NCBI GenBank assembly: GCA_963718305.1
Contig: CAVQZG010000017.1
Span: forward strand, 1 to 64,000
Direction of reading: 5' to 3'
Source: RYN-230 sp963718305
Lineage (GTDB): Bacteria; Actinomycetota; Actinomycetes; Streptosporangiales; Streptosporangiaceae
DNA: 64,000 nt
The notes beneath the pieces are model-generated. The model searched no databases, was not told the origin of the DNA, and was given only the letters and a program-made list of their open reading frames with translations. Shown here piece after piece: positions 17,975 through 26,845 of the stretch (its first letter is position 1; each line of letters starts with the position of its first letter). Position numbers and translations under genes: made by a program.

Positions 17975-20197
17975 ATGCCCCTTGATGAGCGCCCTGAAAG
18001 CGTAGCCGAGCAGACCGAAACCCCCGAGGCCGTGCACGTGCCCAGTACCACTGGGAACGGCGCCGCGTCCGGGAACGGTACCGCCGCCGGGAACGGCACT
18101 GCCACGGCGAACGGCACCGCCGCAGATACCCCCGCCACGGGCAGCGCCGGGGACACCCCGGCCGAAGGGGCCGCGGGCGCCAGCCGCCGCTGGCTGGATA
18201 GACCGACCCAGCTGGCCTTCGCCAGCTTCCTCATGCTGTTTGTCGAACTGGCCCTGATCCGGTGGACGGCGGCGAACAACGTCTACGTCACCAACGCCAC
18301 CAACTTCGTGCTGCTGGCCAGCTTCCTCGGCATCGGCCTCGGCTTCCTGAACGCCAAGTCGAACCGGGACTTCGTGCGCTGGGCCCCGCTGGCGATGGTC
18401 CTGCTGGTCGCGTTCGTGCTGGCCTTCCCGGTCATCCTGGCCACCCTGGCCGGCCCGCATCCCTATCAGGGCCTGTTCGGCACCCAGGCGCTCCCCCGCC
18501 CGGTCAGCCTGGCAGTGATCTTCGTGCTGAGCACAGCGGTGATGGCCGGATTCGGCCAGGCCGTGGCCCGGCTGTTCGTGACGTTCGAGCCGCTCAAGGC
18601 CTACCGGCTGGACATTTTCGGCAGCATCCTGGGCACGGCGGTCTTCACCCTGCTGGCCTTCCTGGAACTGCCCCCCGTGGCCTGGGGCGTGATCGCGGCC
18701 GGCGGCCTGGTCCTGCTGCTGGGACGGTCGGCCCGGTGGTGGCAGTACGCGGCGGCCGTGGTCGTGGTGGTCCTGCTGGCCGTCGAGTCGGCGGTCCCGC
18801 ACCAGCAGTGGTCCCCGTACTACAAGATCTCCGCGGTGGTCAGCGGCAAGGCGCACCCCGCGCTGTACGTGTCGGCCAACAACATCCCCTACCAGGCGGC
18901 CCGCTCGCTGACCGTGCTGCACCAGCAGAAGAAGTTCTACTTCTACCCGTACCAGCACGTGACGCGCTCGTCGCTGAAGAACGTCCTGATCGTCGGGGCC
19001 GGCACGGGTAACGACGTCGCGGTGGCGCTGTCCGAGGGCGCGCAGCACGTGGACGCGGTGGAGATCGACCCGGTGCTGATCAAGCTCGGCAAGAGCGAGC
19101 ACCCGAACCACCCGTACGACAGCCCCCGGGTGACCTTGCACAACGCTGACGGCCGGGCCTTCCTGCAGAACACCAAGCAGCACTACAACCTGATCCTGTT
19201 CGCCCTGCCCGACTCGCTGACCGCCGTGAACGGGCAGTCCAACCTGCGGCTGGAGAGCTACCTGCTCACCGAGCAGTCGGTCCAGTCCGCCCGGGCGCAC
19301 CTGGCCCCCGGCGGCACCATGTCCATGTACAACTACTACTCGAACCACCTGTACAACCGCTACGCGACCACGATGCTGGACGCGTTCGGGCAGGCGCCCT
19401 GCTCGCAGGTGGGACCGCCGCTGGGCGGCCGGCGGCTGGCCGTGCTGACCGACAAGCCCGCCGGGGAGACGGTGCCGAACTGCGTCGGGGCCGGCAACGG
19501 GAAGGTGTGGCACGGTGCCCAGGTCGCGCCGGCCACCGACGACCATCCGTTCCCGTACCTGCTGAAGAACACCATTCCCTCGAACTACGTGTGGATGCTG
19601 GCGCTGATCCTGGCCGCCTCGCTCATCGCCGTCTGGCTCTTCGGCAGTCGCTCGTTCCGCAAGATGGGCGCCTACCTCGACCTGGCCTTCATGGGCGCGG
19701 CGTTCCTGCTGCTGGAGACGAAGAACATCGTCCAGTTCGCGCTGCTGTTCGGCAGTACCTGGCTGGTCAACGCGCTGGTCACGGTGGCGATCCTGGTCGC
19801 CGTGTACCTGGCGGTGGAAACCGCCCGGCACGTGAAGCTGCCGCCACCGGTGGTGCTCTACGCCGCGCTGATCGCCAGCCTGGTGCTGACCTGGCTGGTC
19901 CCGCAGGACGATCTGCTCACCCTGCCGATCGCGGCCCGGTTCCTGGCCGGAGGGGCGCTGGCCTTCGCTCCGGTGTTCATCGCGAACCTGATCTTCGCGC
20001 AGCGGTTCAGCGACGTGGAGACCACGACCACGGCTTTCGCGGCCAACCTGCTGGGGGCCATGGTCGGCGGCGCCCTGGAGTACCTGGCCCTGATCACCGG
20101 CTACCGGTTCCTGCTGATCCTGGTGGGGGTGCTGTACGCGCTGGCCTTCCTGTTCCGGACCCTGCGGCGCGGGCGATCGGCGGCTCAGGCGGCTTAG
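17975..20197 (+). CDS. Membrane protein with spermidine-synthase-like domain
   Basis: A 740-residue integral membrane protein. Residues ~15-70 are a hydrophilic tail with GNGT/NGTA repeats. About seven hydrophobic helices follow (70-275), then a soluble aminopropyltransferase-like Rossmann domain (340-530) with NVLIVGAGTGNDVAVAL and DAVEIDP, then about six more helices to the C-terminus. Stand-alone spermidine synthases lack the membrane parts. Actinobacterial relatives are annotated as spermine/spermidine synthase-like without proven activity. The ATG at 17975 has no good ribosome site. Confidence 0.8.
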   Translation: MPLDERPESVAEQTETPEAVHVPSTTGNGAASGNGTAAGNGTATANGTAADTPATGSAGDTPAEGAAGASRRWLDRPTQLAFASFLMLFVELALIRWTAANNVYVTNATNFVLLASFLGIGLGFLNAKSNRDFVRWAPLAMVLLVAFVLAFPVILATLAGPHPYQGLFGTQALPRPVSLAVIFVLSTAVMAGFGQAVARLFVTFEPLKAYRLDIFGSILGTAVFTLLAFLELPPVAWGVIAAGGLVLLLGRSARWWQYAAAVVVVVLLAVESAVPHQQWSPYYKISAVVSGKAHPALYVSANNIPYQAARSLTVLHQQKKFYFYPYQHVTRSSLKNVLIVGAGTGNDVAVALSEGAQHVDAVEIDPVLIKLGKSEHPNHPYDSPRVTLHNADGRAFLQNTKQHYNLILFALPDSLTAVNGQSNLRLESYLLTEQSVQSARAHLAPGGTMSMYNYYSNHLYNRYATTMLDAFGQAPCSQVGPPLGGRRLAVLTDKPAGETVPNCVGAGNGKVWHGAQVAPATDDHPFPYLLKNTIPSNYVWMLALILAASLIAVWLFGSRSFRKMGAYLDLAFMGAAFLLLETKNIVQFALLFGSTWLVNALVTVAILVAVYLAVETARHVKLPPPVVLYAALIASLVLTWLVPQDDLLTLPIAARFLAGGALAFAPVFIANLIFAQRFSDVETTTTAFAANLLGAMVGGALEYLALITGYRFLLILVGVLYALAFLFRTLRRGRSAAQAA

Positions 20198-20239
20198 GCT
20201 CAGGAGAGGGCGCGCCGCACCCGTACCAGGAGGCAAACC

Positions 20240-20683
20240 GTGTCATCTCCAGCTGGGCCCACCGCTCTCGTCAAGCCGCTCTACACCGCCCGGGCCACCG
20301 CGACGGGAGGGCGGGCGGGCCACGCCGTCACCGACGATGGCCTGCTCGACGTGCACCTGAAGCCGCCGAAGGAGATGGGCGGCCCGGGCGGGGCCACCAA
20401 CCCCGAGCAGTTGTTCGCCGCCGGGTACGCGGCCTGCTTCCAGAGTGCGCTCGGGGTGGCCGGCCGCCGGGCCGGCGTGGACACCGCGGACTCGCTGGTC
20501 GAGGCCGACGTCAGCATCGGCACCATCGGCGGTGGCGGGTACGGCCTGGCCGTGGCGCTCAAGGTGGCCATCCCCGGCGTGGACGCGGACACCACGCTGC
20601 GGCTGGCCGAGGCCGCGCACCAGGTCTGCCCCTACTCCAACGCCACCCGCGGCAACATCGAGGTCACCGTCGAGGCCAGCTGA
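20240..20683 (+). CDS. ohr: Organic hydroperoxide resistance protein (Ohr/OsmC family)
   Basis: A 147-residue Ohr-type peroxidase that reduces organic hydroperoxides with dihydrolipoyl-type thiols. The two redox cysteines lie in AACFQSAL near residue 65 and VCPYSNATRGN near 130; NPEQLFAAGYAACF is diagnostic. The GTG start at 20240 has AGGAGG six bases upstream. No ohrR regulator gene is next to it. Confidence 0.93.
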   Translation: MSSPAGPTALVKPLYTARATATGGRAGHAVTDDGLLDVHLKPPKEMGGPGGATNPEQLFAAGYAACFQSALGVAGRRAGVDTADSLVEADVSIGTIGGGGYGLAVALKVAIPGVDADTTLRLAEAAHQVCPYSNATRGNIEVTVEAS

Positions 20684-20714
20684 CCGCCCGGTGCCGCGGC
20701 GCCCGGCCGGGCCC

Positions 20715-21692
20715 TCAGGAGGCCGCGCTGGCCGCGGGAATCTTCGCGTAGGCGCTCAGCACCAGGTCCCAGAATGCGGGCACGTCCACGCGCATGGCCA
20801 CCAGGGCGTTGCGGGCCGCGGGGCTGGCCGAGAAGTCGGTGACGGTCATCCCGGCGGTCCACCGGCCGGTGGTCTCCACGTCCACCCGGGCCGGGTCGCA
20901 GCCGAACAGGCCGGGCTCGGCGACCAGCGCGAGCGCGCACACGTCATGCACGGGCGGGCCGCCCGCCGCGGCGTCGCCCTGGTCCGGTTCCCCCTGGAAG
21001 CCGAGCAGCCCGGGCAGCAGCAGGTCCGCGCCGAGCCGGCCCAGCCCGCGCATCCGGTCCTGGACATCCGGGGTGGCCCGGGCCTGCAGGGTGACGTCCA
21101 GGCCGACCATGGTGACCTGCCACCCGGCGTCGAACACGATCGCGGCGGCCTCGGGATCCGCGATGATGTTGAACTCGGCGGCCGGGGTGACGTTGCCCCG
21201 TGCCGCCGACCCGCCCATGATGACGAAGTCGCGGACCCAGCCGGCCAGCCGCGGCTCGCGGCGGACCGCGAGCGCGATGTTGGTCAGCGGCCCGGTCGCG
21301 ATCAGGGTGATCTCGCCCGGCGCCGCGCCGATGGTCTCGATCAGGTAATCCACCGCGTGGCCACCGGCCGGGGCGGCCTGCGCGGCGGGCAGCCGGGCCG
21401 CACCCAGCCCGCCCTCGCCGTGCACCTCGCGGGCGTCCAGCGTGTCCCGCAGCAGGGGGCGTGCGCTGCCCGGGACCACGGGCACGTCCGGCCGGCCCGC
21501 GAGTTCCAGCACGCTGAGCGCGTTGGCGGTCACCGTGTCCAGGTTGACGTTCCCGCTGACCGTGGTCAGCCCGATCAGGTCCAGGCCGGGATGGCCGCAG
21601 CCGAAGACGATCGCGAACGCGTCGTCGATCCCTGGATCACAGTCCAGCAGCACCCGGGCCGGCGTCCGCTGCCCCGCCGTGCCGGAACTCAA
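20715..21692 (-). CDS. Inosine/uridine-preferring nucleoside hydrolase
   Basis: A 325-residue nucleoside hydrolase that cleaves N-glycosidic bonds of ribonucleosides. The calcium-binding motif DCDPGIDDA is at residues ~18-26, with TVSGNVNLD, ATGPLTNIA and the late HDVCALAL histidine region conserved. The likely start is a TTG at 21692 whose bases overlap the stop of the upstream small gene (TTGA), implying translational coupling; a GTG 39 bases further in is the alternative. Confidence 0.9.
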   Translation of the reverse strand: MSSGTAGQRTPARVLLDCDPGIDDAFAIVFGCGHPGLDLIGLTTVSGNVNLDTVTANALSVLELAGRPDVPVVPGSARPLLRDTLDAREVHGEGGLGAARLPAAQAAPAGGHAVDYLIETIGAAPGEITLIATGPLTNIALAVRREPRLAGWVRDFVIMGGSAARGNVTPAAEFNIIADPEAAAIVFDAGWQVTMVGLDVTLQARATPDVQDRMRGLGRLGADLLLPGLLGFQGEPDQGDAAAGGPPVHDVCALALVAEPGLFGCDPARVDVETTGRWTAGMTVTDFSASPAARNALVAMRVDVPAFWDLVLSAYAKIPAASAAS

Positions 21693-21883
21693 GCGGCCAG
21701 GCCCGAGTTCTGGACGAGCGCCCTGATCTGGTGATCGATCTCCTCGATCTGCTCGGCGGTCGCGTCATGGCTCAGGCAGGTCACGAGCGGCCAGCCGTCG
21801 CGCACGGCGCGCTGCAGCAGCTGCTGCATGGCCAGCGTCAGTCCGGGGGTCCACTCGTCAGGCACGGTGACCTCGATCCTCAT
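21689..21883 (-). CDS. Small conserved-looking protein, unknown
   Basis: A 64-residue soluble protein (MRIEVTVPDEWTPGLTLAMQ...) with predicted beta-alpha content and one Cys. The ATG at 21883 has GGAGG four bases upstream; ATG 21901 would add six residues. It overlaps the nucleoside hydrolase start, so they are probably one operon. I do not recognise a family. Confidence 0.55.
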   Translation of the reverse strand: MRIEVTVPDEWTPGLTLAMQQLLQRAVRDGWPLVTCLSHDATAEQIEEIDHQIRALVQNSGLAA

Positions 21884-22036
21884 CTTTCCTCCACGGGCCA
21901 TCCCCCGGCTCCCGCGGCTGCGCGGCCGCGATGTGCGGGCCGGCGAATGCCCATCTCAATCGTAGGCGCGCCGTGGCGCCCCGGCCAGCTCTCAGCGAGG
22001 CCAGCGACCCTGGTCCGGCCGGGCCCGGAACCGGCC

Positions 22037-22555
22037 TCAGCCGGTGGCGTGCAGCCAGCGCACCGGTGCGCCCTCCGCCGCGCACCGGAACGACTCGAGT
22101 TCGGCGTCCCAGGGCCGCCCCAGCAGCCGGTCGAGTTCCTCCTCCAGCGTGGTGCTGGCGGCCACCTGGAGGCCGGACTGGGAAGCCGCGGCCACGGTCA
22201 TCGCCGCGAGGAGCCGGTTCTCCGGGATCATGATGTCCCCGTTGGCCCCGGTGACCGCGCAGAAGGTGCCCAGCGCCGGGGTGTAGCTGTACCGGACCGG
22301 GTCGCAGCCCGCGCTGGCCTCCTCGGTCACCTCGAAGCGCAGCCGGTTCCAGCCGGCCAGCGCCGACGTGATCGAGCCGGCCGTGCCGGGCCGCGCCTGC
22401 CAGTTGAGCTCGCCACGCACCGTCCCGGGCGCGGCGGGCTGACCGACCCAGGACAGATCGACGGGTACGCCAAGAACCCCGGCGACCGCCCATTCGATAT
22501 GCGGGCACAGCGCCGGGGGCGCGGAATGGACCTGCAGCACGCCGTGAACTGACAC
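22037..22555 (-). CDS. DUF3145 family protein
   Basis: A 172-residue actinobacterial protein of unknown function with family landmarks GVLQVHSAPPALCPHIEWAV at the N-terminus, RFEVTEEAS, YTPALGTFCAVTGANGD and a C-terminal RPWDAELESFR. GTG 22555 is selected because GGGAGG lies just upstream and the family begins at this point. In Streptomyces the gene is found close to the fab cluster, which it also is here. Confidence 0.87.
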   Translation of the reverse strand: MSVHGVLQVHSAPPALCPHIEWAVAGVLGVPVDLSWVGQPAAPGTVRGELNWQARPGTAGSITSALAGWNRLRFEVTEEASAGCDPVRYSYTPALGTFCAVTGANGDIMIPENRLLAAMTVAAASQSGLQVAASTTLEEELDRLLGRPWDAELESFRCAAEGAPVRWLHATG

Positions 22556-22848
22556 CAGACCTCCCTGCGAGTGACCGAGGTGCGTCTTCCCCAACGACCT
22601 CGGACCCCTGCGCCAGCGGTGATCCGGATATCAGCGAACAGCTTATGCCTGCCCGGCACACCGGCAAGCCCGCCAGGCGGGCCAACCTACCGGGAGCGAT
22701 CCGCGTTCCCGCGCCAAATTCTGCCTCACTGCGCGCGGAAGCACCAGGGCACAGGCACTTTTGGCTAATATTGCCGGCCGGACTCCCATGACTAAACCGC
22801 CCATACGGGCCCTAACGTCTCGGCGCGCCGGCATGATGTAGTAGGCGG

Positions 22849-23811
22849 GTGAGCGAGCGGGATGTCGCCGGGCTGTTATTCACGGCCGAGATGTATGGCG
22901 TGCAATTGGATCAGTTAGCCGTCCGGTTAGCGCTCAGCGAGGTCCGGGCGCGGGCCCTCGCGGCGCGCTGGCGGGAGCGGGGCTACGCCGAGTCGGCGCG
23001 GCTCGGGCCGGGCCGCCCGTGGATCTGGCTGACCCGGGACGGGCTCCTGGCCTGCGGGCTGCCCTACCGGCCGGCCCCGCCCGCGCTGGCCCGGCTGGCG
23101 CACCTGCGCGCCGTGACCGCGGTCCGGATGGCGCTGGAGTCCGCACCCGGGTACCTCGCGGCGGGAGCGTACTGGCGCAGCGAGCGGCGGTTGCGGGCCC
23201 GGATGGGCAGCCGGGTGCCACTCCGCGAGCACCTGCCGGATGGGGAGGTGCACTGGCCCGACCCGGCTGGCTCAGGCCTGGATGGCCCAGGCCTGGATGG
23301 CCCAGCGGCGGATGGTCCGGATCTGGATGACAGCGCCCCGGCCGAGGGCCCCGGGGCCGCACCGCCGTGGGCCGGCGAATGCTGGGCCATCGAGGCGGAA
23401 CTGACCCGTAAGACCGTGCGCCGCACCGCGGCGATCATGGCCGAGATCCTCACCCGGACCGGCGACTACGGGTGCCTGGCCGCGGAGACCCGGGTCCCGG
23501 GGGCGGCGCCGCGGCACGCCCGGGTGCTGTACCTGTGCTCGGCCGCGGCCCGCCCGACCGTCATCCGGGCCCGTGACACCCTGCCCGGCGCGCTGGCCGC
23601 CCGGGTGGAGATCCGGGGCCTGCCCGCGGATGCCGCCCTGGCCGCCGGCCCATCGCCGGCCGCGCGCCCCGCGTCATCCCGGTCCGGCAGTCCCTCCCCC
23701 GCCCGCGCCTCCCCAGCCAGCTCTTCCCCCGCCCGCACTTCCCGGGCCACCCAGGCCCATGACGGCACCTCCCCCGCTGCCCCGCCCCGTGACAGCGAGG
23801 CGGCGACGTGA
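22849..23811 (+). CDS. Replication-relaxation family protein (winged helix)
   Basis: A 320-residue protein with an N-terminal winged-helix region (LAVRLALSEVRARALAARWRERGY, then WIWLTRDGL) as in PF13814, a family first noted on plasmids and integrative elements. Residues 135-180 include GLDGPGLDGP repeats, then ECWAIEAELTRKT, and a Ser/Pro/Ala-rich tail from 265. The GTG at 22849 has a -10-like TGTAGT six bases before it, so it may be leaderless. Its stop overlaps the next start (GTGA at 23808). First gene of a three-gene coupled module. Confidence 0.78.
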   Translation: MSERDVAGLLFTAEMYGVQLDQLAVRLALSEVRARALAARWRERGYAESARLGPGRPWIWLTRDGLLACGLPYRPAPPALARLAHLRAVTAVRMALESAPGYLAAGAYWRSERRLRARMGSRVPLREHLPDGEVHWPDPAGSGLDGPGLDGPAADGPDLDDSAPAEGPGAAPPWAGECWAIEAELTRKTVRRTAAIMAEILTRTGDYGCLAAETRVPGAAPRHARVLYLCSAAARPTVIRARDTLPGALAARVEIRGLPADAALAAGPSPAARPASSRSGSPSPARASPASSSPARTSRATQAHDGTSPAAPPRDSEAAT

Positions 23812-25916
23812 TCCGGCGTTACCTGGGGTTCCTGATGCTCCGTGGGTTGTCGAGGATCATCTGGTGGCTGCTGCGGGTGACGGTTTTCGTTGCGGCAACG
23901 ATTGTGGCGGCGCCCGTCGTCCTGGTCGCGGCCTACTCGGTCACCCTGGCGTGGTTCCTCGGCTGGCCGCCGCGCCAGCTGTACCGGGCGGCGGCCTGGT
24001 GCCTGCCGATGGTCGCGGCGTGGCTGGCCGCGATGGCCGCGGACGGCCAGCCCTGGCCGCGGCTGGCGGCCGCACCGTACCTCACCTGGCTGGCCGCGTG
24101 GCACGAGGCGGCGGCCGGCGGTTACCTCAAGGCCGCGGTGACCATCGCGCCGGTGGCCATCCCGCTCGGCCTGGTGGCCGGCGGCCTGGCCTGGTCCTGG
24201 CGCATCTACACCATGGAGACGGGCAGCGGCGGGCTGGCGCCCAGCGCCCCGGCCGCCTTCGACCAGCGGCAGTGGCGGCACCAGGTGCGCACCGCCCGGG
24301 CCCGGATCAGCGCGCCCGGCTCCGTGCCGTTGCTGCTCCGCGACGGGAGCGTGGTCGCCGGGGCCACGATCCGGGCGGTGCGCCACCCGGCCCGGCCGCT
24401 GGCCGCCCTCCCCTACCCCCGGCTGCGCTCGCACCAGGTGGTGCTGGGCACCACCGGGACCGGGAAGACCACCTTGCTGCTGAGGCTGTGGGCCGGGTTC
24501 ATGACCCGGGGCCTGCAACTGCACGCGGCGGGCCGGGGACCGCGCCCGCTGCTCGTCGTGCTGGACTGCAAGGGCGGGGCCGATTCCCGCCGGATCGCCG
24601 ACCGGGCCCGCCGGGTGCTGCGCGGCGCGGGCGCCACGTCCACCGCGGTCTGGCCCGACGAGGCCAGCCTGTCGCTGTGGGCGCTGCCGCCCCGGCAGCT
24701 CGTCAGCACCCTGGTGGACATGGTCGAGTCGGGCACCGGCGGTGCCGCCTACTACGCCGACGTGCTGGAAGAGATCGTCCGGCTGGCGGTGGACGCCCCG
24801 GGCGGGCCGCCGGCCAGCACGGCCGACTTCCTCGCCCGGCTGGACGCGAACTGGCTGACCCTGGCCTACGCGGGCGCGCCGGACAGCGGTTCCGCCGGGC
24901 TGCTGCGGTCGTCGGCCGGGCACGTCAGCGACGTGGCGTTGCGGTACCGGGCGCTGCTGCGCCGGCTGGGCGCCGGGCTGGACGGGCCAGGCGGGTTCGG
25001 TGACGCGGACGCCTGGTACTGCATCCTGGAGGGGACCGCCGAGATCGGCGTGGCCGAGGCGCAGGCCCGCGCGCTGGTCAACCTGCTCGCCTGGTTCGCG
25101 GCCGGCGATTCCGCGGGGGCGGGTTCCGCGGGGGCCGGCTCCGCGGCAGCGGGTTCCGCGGCCGCCCGGCGGGACATCCTGCTGGCGGTGGACGAGTTCA
25201 GTGCCGTGAGCCGCCGCCTGCCGATCTGGCAGTTGTACGAGCGGGCCCGCTCGCTCGGCCTGGCCGTCCAGGTGTCCGCCCAGTCCTGGCCGGGACTGGC
25301 CGCCGATGAGGACGAGCGGTACCGGGTGGCGACCACCGCGGACGGGGGCATCTGGCTGCTGCGCACGCCGCATCCGGAGCCGGTCGCCGCCCTGGCCGGC
25401 GCGCGGCGGGTGGTGGACACAGCCCGGCGGCTGCTGGGCGTGCCCCTGTGGGCCAATCAGGGGTGGGCACATGAGGGACTGTCCCGGGCCGAGGGCACGC
25501 CGGTGGTGGACCCCGAGATCATCCGCGGGCTGGACGTCGGCCAGGCGGCCTACATCTACCGCGGCGGGGTGACCTATGTGCAGGTGAAACGGCTGGTGGC
25601 CGGGCCGGCCGAGCTGACGGCCCGGCTGCGGGCGCGGCGCCCGGGGCCGGCCCCGCGCCGGCGGGGCGGGCCAGCGAGACCCCGGCGGAGGCGCTCCCGG
25701 AACCGGCCGGTGAGCCGGGCGCGGCCCGGCCGGCGGAGCTCGGCGCGCTGCTGGACCAGGCGTTCGGGGAGGAATCGTGAGCGGCCTGGCCGGCGGCGCC
25801 GGCCCGTTTGCCGCCCTCGGCCTGCCGCCCCGGGCGGACCTGACCGACGACGACGTCCGGGCCGCCTGGCGCCGGATCGCCACCGCCACTCACCCGGACC
25901 GGGCCGATGGCGGTGA
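23808..25916 (+). CDS. FtsK/TraD-like membrane-anchored ATPase
   Basis: Two or three N-terminal membrane helices (residues ~20-55, 60-85, 105-130) precede a P-loop motor domain: Walker A GTTGTGKTT near 212, Walker B LLVVLDCKGG near 248, and LLAVDEFSA near 460. This is the layout of type IV coupling proteins and conjugative FtsK-like translocases. Up to about 25635 the frame is clean; beyond it the read becomes Arg/Pro noise, while frame 2 continues sensibly (PAELGALLDQAFGEES) to a TGA at 25778-25780 that overlaps the next GTG. A one-base break near 25640 is therefore likely, with the real stop at 25780 (about 657 residues). Confidence 0.75.
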   Translation: MIRRYLGFLMLRGLSRIIWWLLRVTVFVAATIVAAPVVLVAAYSVTLAWFLGWPPRQLYRAAAWCLPMVAAWLAAMAADGQPWPRLAAAPYLTWLAAWHEAAAGGYLKAAVTIAPVAIPLGLVAGGLAWSWRIYTMETGSGGLAPSAPAAFDQRQWRHQVRTARARISAPGSVPLLLRDGSVVAGATIRAVRHPARPLAALPYPRLRSHQVVLGTTGTGKTTLLLRLWAGFMTRGLQLHAAGRGPRPLLVVLDCKGGADSRRIADRARRVLRGAGATSTAVWPDEASLSLWALPPRQLVSTLVDMVESGTGGAAYYADVLEEIVRLAVDAPGGPPASTADFLARLDANWLTLAYAGAPDSGSAGLLRSSAGHVSDVALRYRALLRRLGAGLDGPGGFGDADAWYCILEGTAEIGVAEAQARALVNLLAWFAAGDSAGAGSAGAGSAAAGSAAARRDILLAVDEFSAVSRRLPIWQLYERARSLGLAVQVSAQSWPGLAADEDERYRVATTADGGIWLLRTPHPEPVAALAGARRVVDTARRLLGVPLWANQGWAHEGLSRAEGTPVVDPEIIRGLDVGQAAYIYRGGVTYVQVKRLVAGPAELTARLRARRPGPAPRRRGGPARPRRRRSRNRPVSRARPGRRSSARCWTRRSGRNRERPGRRRRPVCRPRPAAPGGPDRRRRPGRLAPDRHRHSPGPGRWR

Positions 25917-26481
25917 CCCCGCCCGGTTCGCGGTGGCGGCGGCGGCCTACACGGTCCTGCGGACCCGGTCCGGGCGGGGTGAGGCGCTGGCCGACCTGGC
26001 CGCCCTCTCCCCCGCGCCGCGCCCGCCCCGCCGGCCGGCCTCCCGGTCCCGGCCGCCGGCCGCCCCGTCCCAGGCAGACACCCCGTCCCAGGCCGGACGC
26101 CCCCGCCCGGGCAGGCACCCCGTCCCGGCCGCGCCCCGTCCGGACACCCCGGCCCGGGCGGACGCCCCGGCCCGGGCGGACACCCCGTCACGGCCGCTGG
26201 ATACCTCGTCCCAGGCAGGGGCCACGGCCCAGCCGGATACCCCGTCCCGGCCGGACGTCCTTCCCGCGGCCTGGCGGGTGCGCCCTGGCGCGGCCCGGTG
26301 GCTGTCCCGGATCCGCCGGGGCCGCCCGGCCCGCCTGGCCCTCCGGGTCCTGATCGCCGCCGCGCTGAGCGCCGTGGCGGTCGCCGTGGCCGGGTCGGAG
26401 CCCGCCACGCCCGCGCTGATCACCGGCGCCCTCACCTGGCTCCTGCTCACCGCCCGCCACGACCTCGCCCCACCCCCCTGA
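25777..26481 (+). CDS. J-domain protein with membrane tail
   Basis: A 234-residue protein. Residues 8-65 resemble a J-domain with the essential HPD tripeptide in ATATHPDRADGG, so it may recruit a DnaK-type chaperone. A 100-residue Pro/Ala/Ser-rich linker with repeated ARADTPSRP/DAPARAD-like units follows, then one or two hydrophobic helices (195-225, LRVLIAAALSAVAVAVAG). GTG 25777 overlaps the restored stop of the ATPase gene, tying it to that operon. Chaperone function is inferred from the motif only. Confidence 0.65.
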   Translation: MSGLAGGAGPFAALGLPPRADLTDDDVRAAWRRIATATHPDRADGGDPARFAVAAAAYTVLRTRSGRGEALADLAALSPAPRPPRRPASRSRPPAAPSQADTPSQAGRPRPGRHPVPAAPRPDTPARADAPARADTPSRPLDTSSQAGATAQPDTPSRPDVLPAAWRVRPGAARWLSRIRRGRPARLALRVLIAAALSAVAVAVAGSEPATPALITGALTWLLLTARHDLAPPP

Positions 26482-26809
26482 CCACCACCCGCCCGCCTCC
26501 CCGCTGCCTCGCCCGCCTGCCCGCTGCTTCGCCCAGGCCGCCGGCACCGCCACCTCGCCCGCCCCGCCGATCACCCGCCCGCCCACCGCAATCCCCCCAG
26601 CCACACCAACCCCTTCAACCTCCCCAGCCACAGCCACAGGCTCGTGATCATGGCCTTACTGGTGCAGGAGGCCCAGTAAGGCCCATGATCACGAGCGCTG
26701 CGGGGTGGGCGAGGAGATGTGGCGGGCGCGGCGGAGCGGAGCCCGGGGCCTCTCAGGGGTGTCCGCACACCTCCGCTGCCTGGCGCGGCCGGCGAATCGG
26801 CGGAACGGG
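26482..26809. other. Intergenic region after the J-domain gene
   Basis: 328 bases without a supported gene. The first half is C-rich Pro-codon-like sequence with no coding signal; the middle holds the long inverted repeat; the end leads into the VOC promoter. Short open frames across it on either strand have no ribosome sites or recognisable domains. Confidence 0.5.
26641..26695. repeat. Long near-perfect inverted repeat (possible REP/MITE-like element)
   Basis: The arm at 26641-26662 (CTCGTGATCATGG then CCTTACTGG) pairs with 26673-26695 with a single-base bulge, leaving a 10-base loop. The arms are far less GC-rich than the surroundings and contain two TGATCA sites. It lies 160 bases after the J-domain gene. 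It could end that transcript, but the absence of a T-run and the odd composition suggest a dispersed palindromic element. Confidence 0.7.
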
Positions 26810-26845
26810 TTACCGGTAAGAGATTTCTTACCTATTATGGGCGGC
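26810..26845 (+). promoter_or_regulatory. Promoter and ArsR-type operator of the VOC-ArsR-SRPBCC operon
   Basis: TTACCG at 26810-26815 and TATTAT at 26833-26838 are spaced by exactly 17 bases. A perfect inverted repeat GGTAAGA-4 nt-TCTTACC (26815-26832) fills the spacer, a classic place for repressor binding. Transcription should start near 26845-26846, at the ATG, so the message is probably leaderless. The ArsR-family product of this operon is the obvious candidate binder. Confidence 0.72.

Noticed and set aside
17855..20236. Long minus-strand open frame (about 793 codons) opposite the spermidine-synthase-like gene
   Set aside because: Composition (QHQDQ, RGRG-like low complexity) and full overlap with a clear membrane protein mark it as a shadow.
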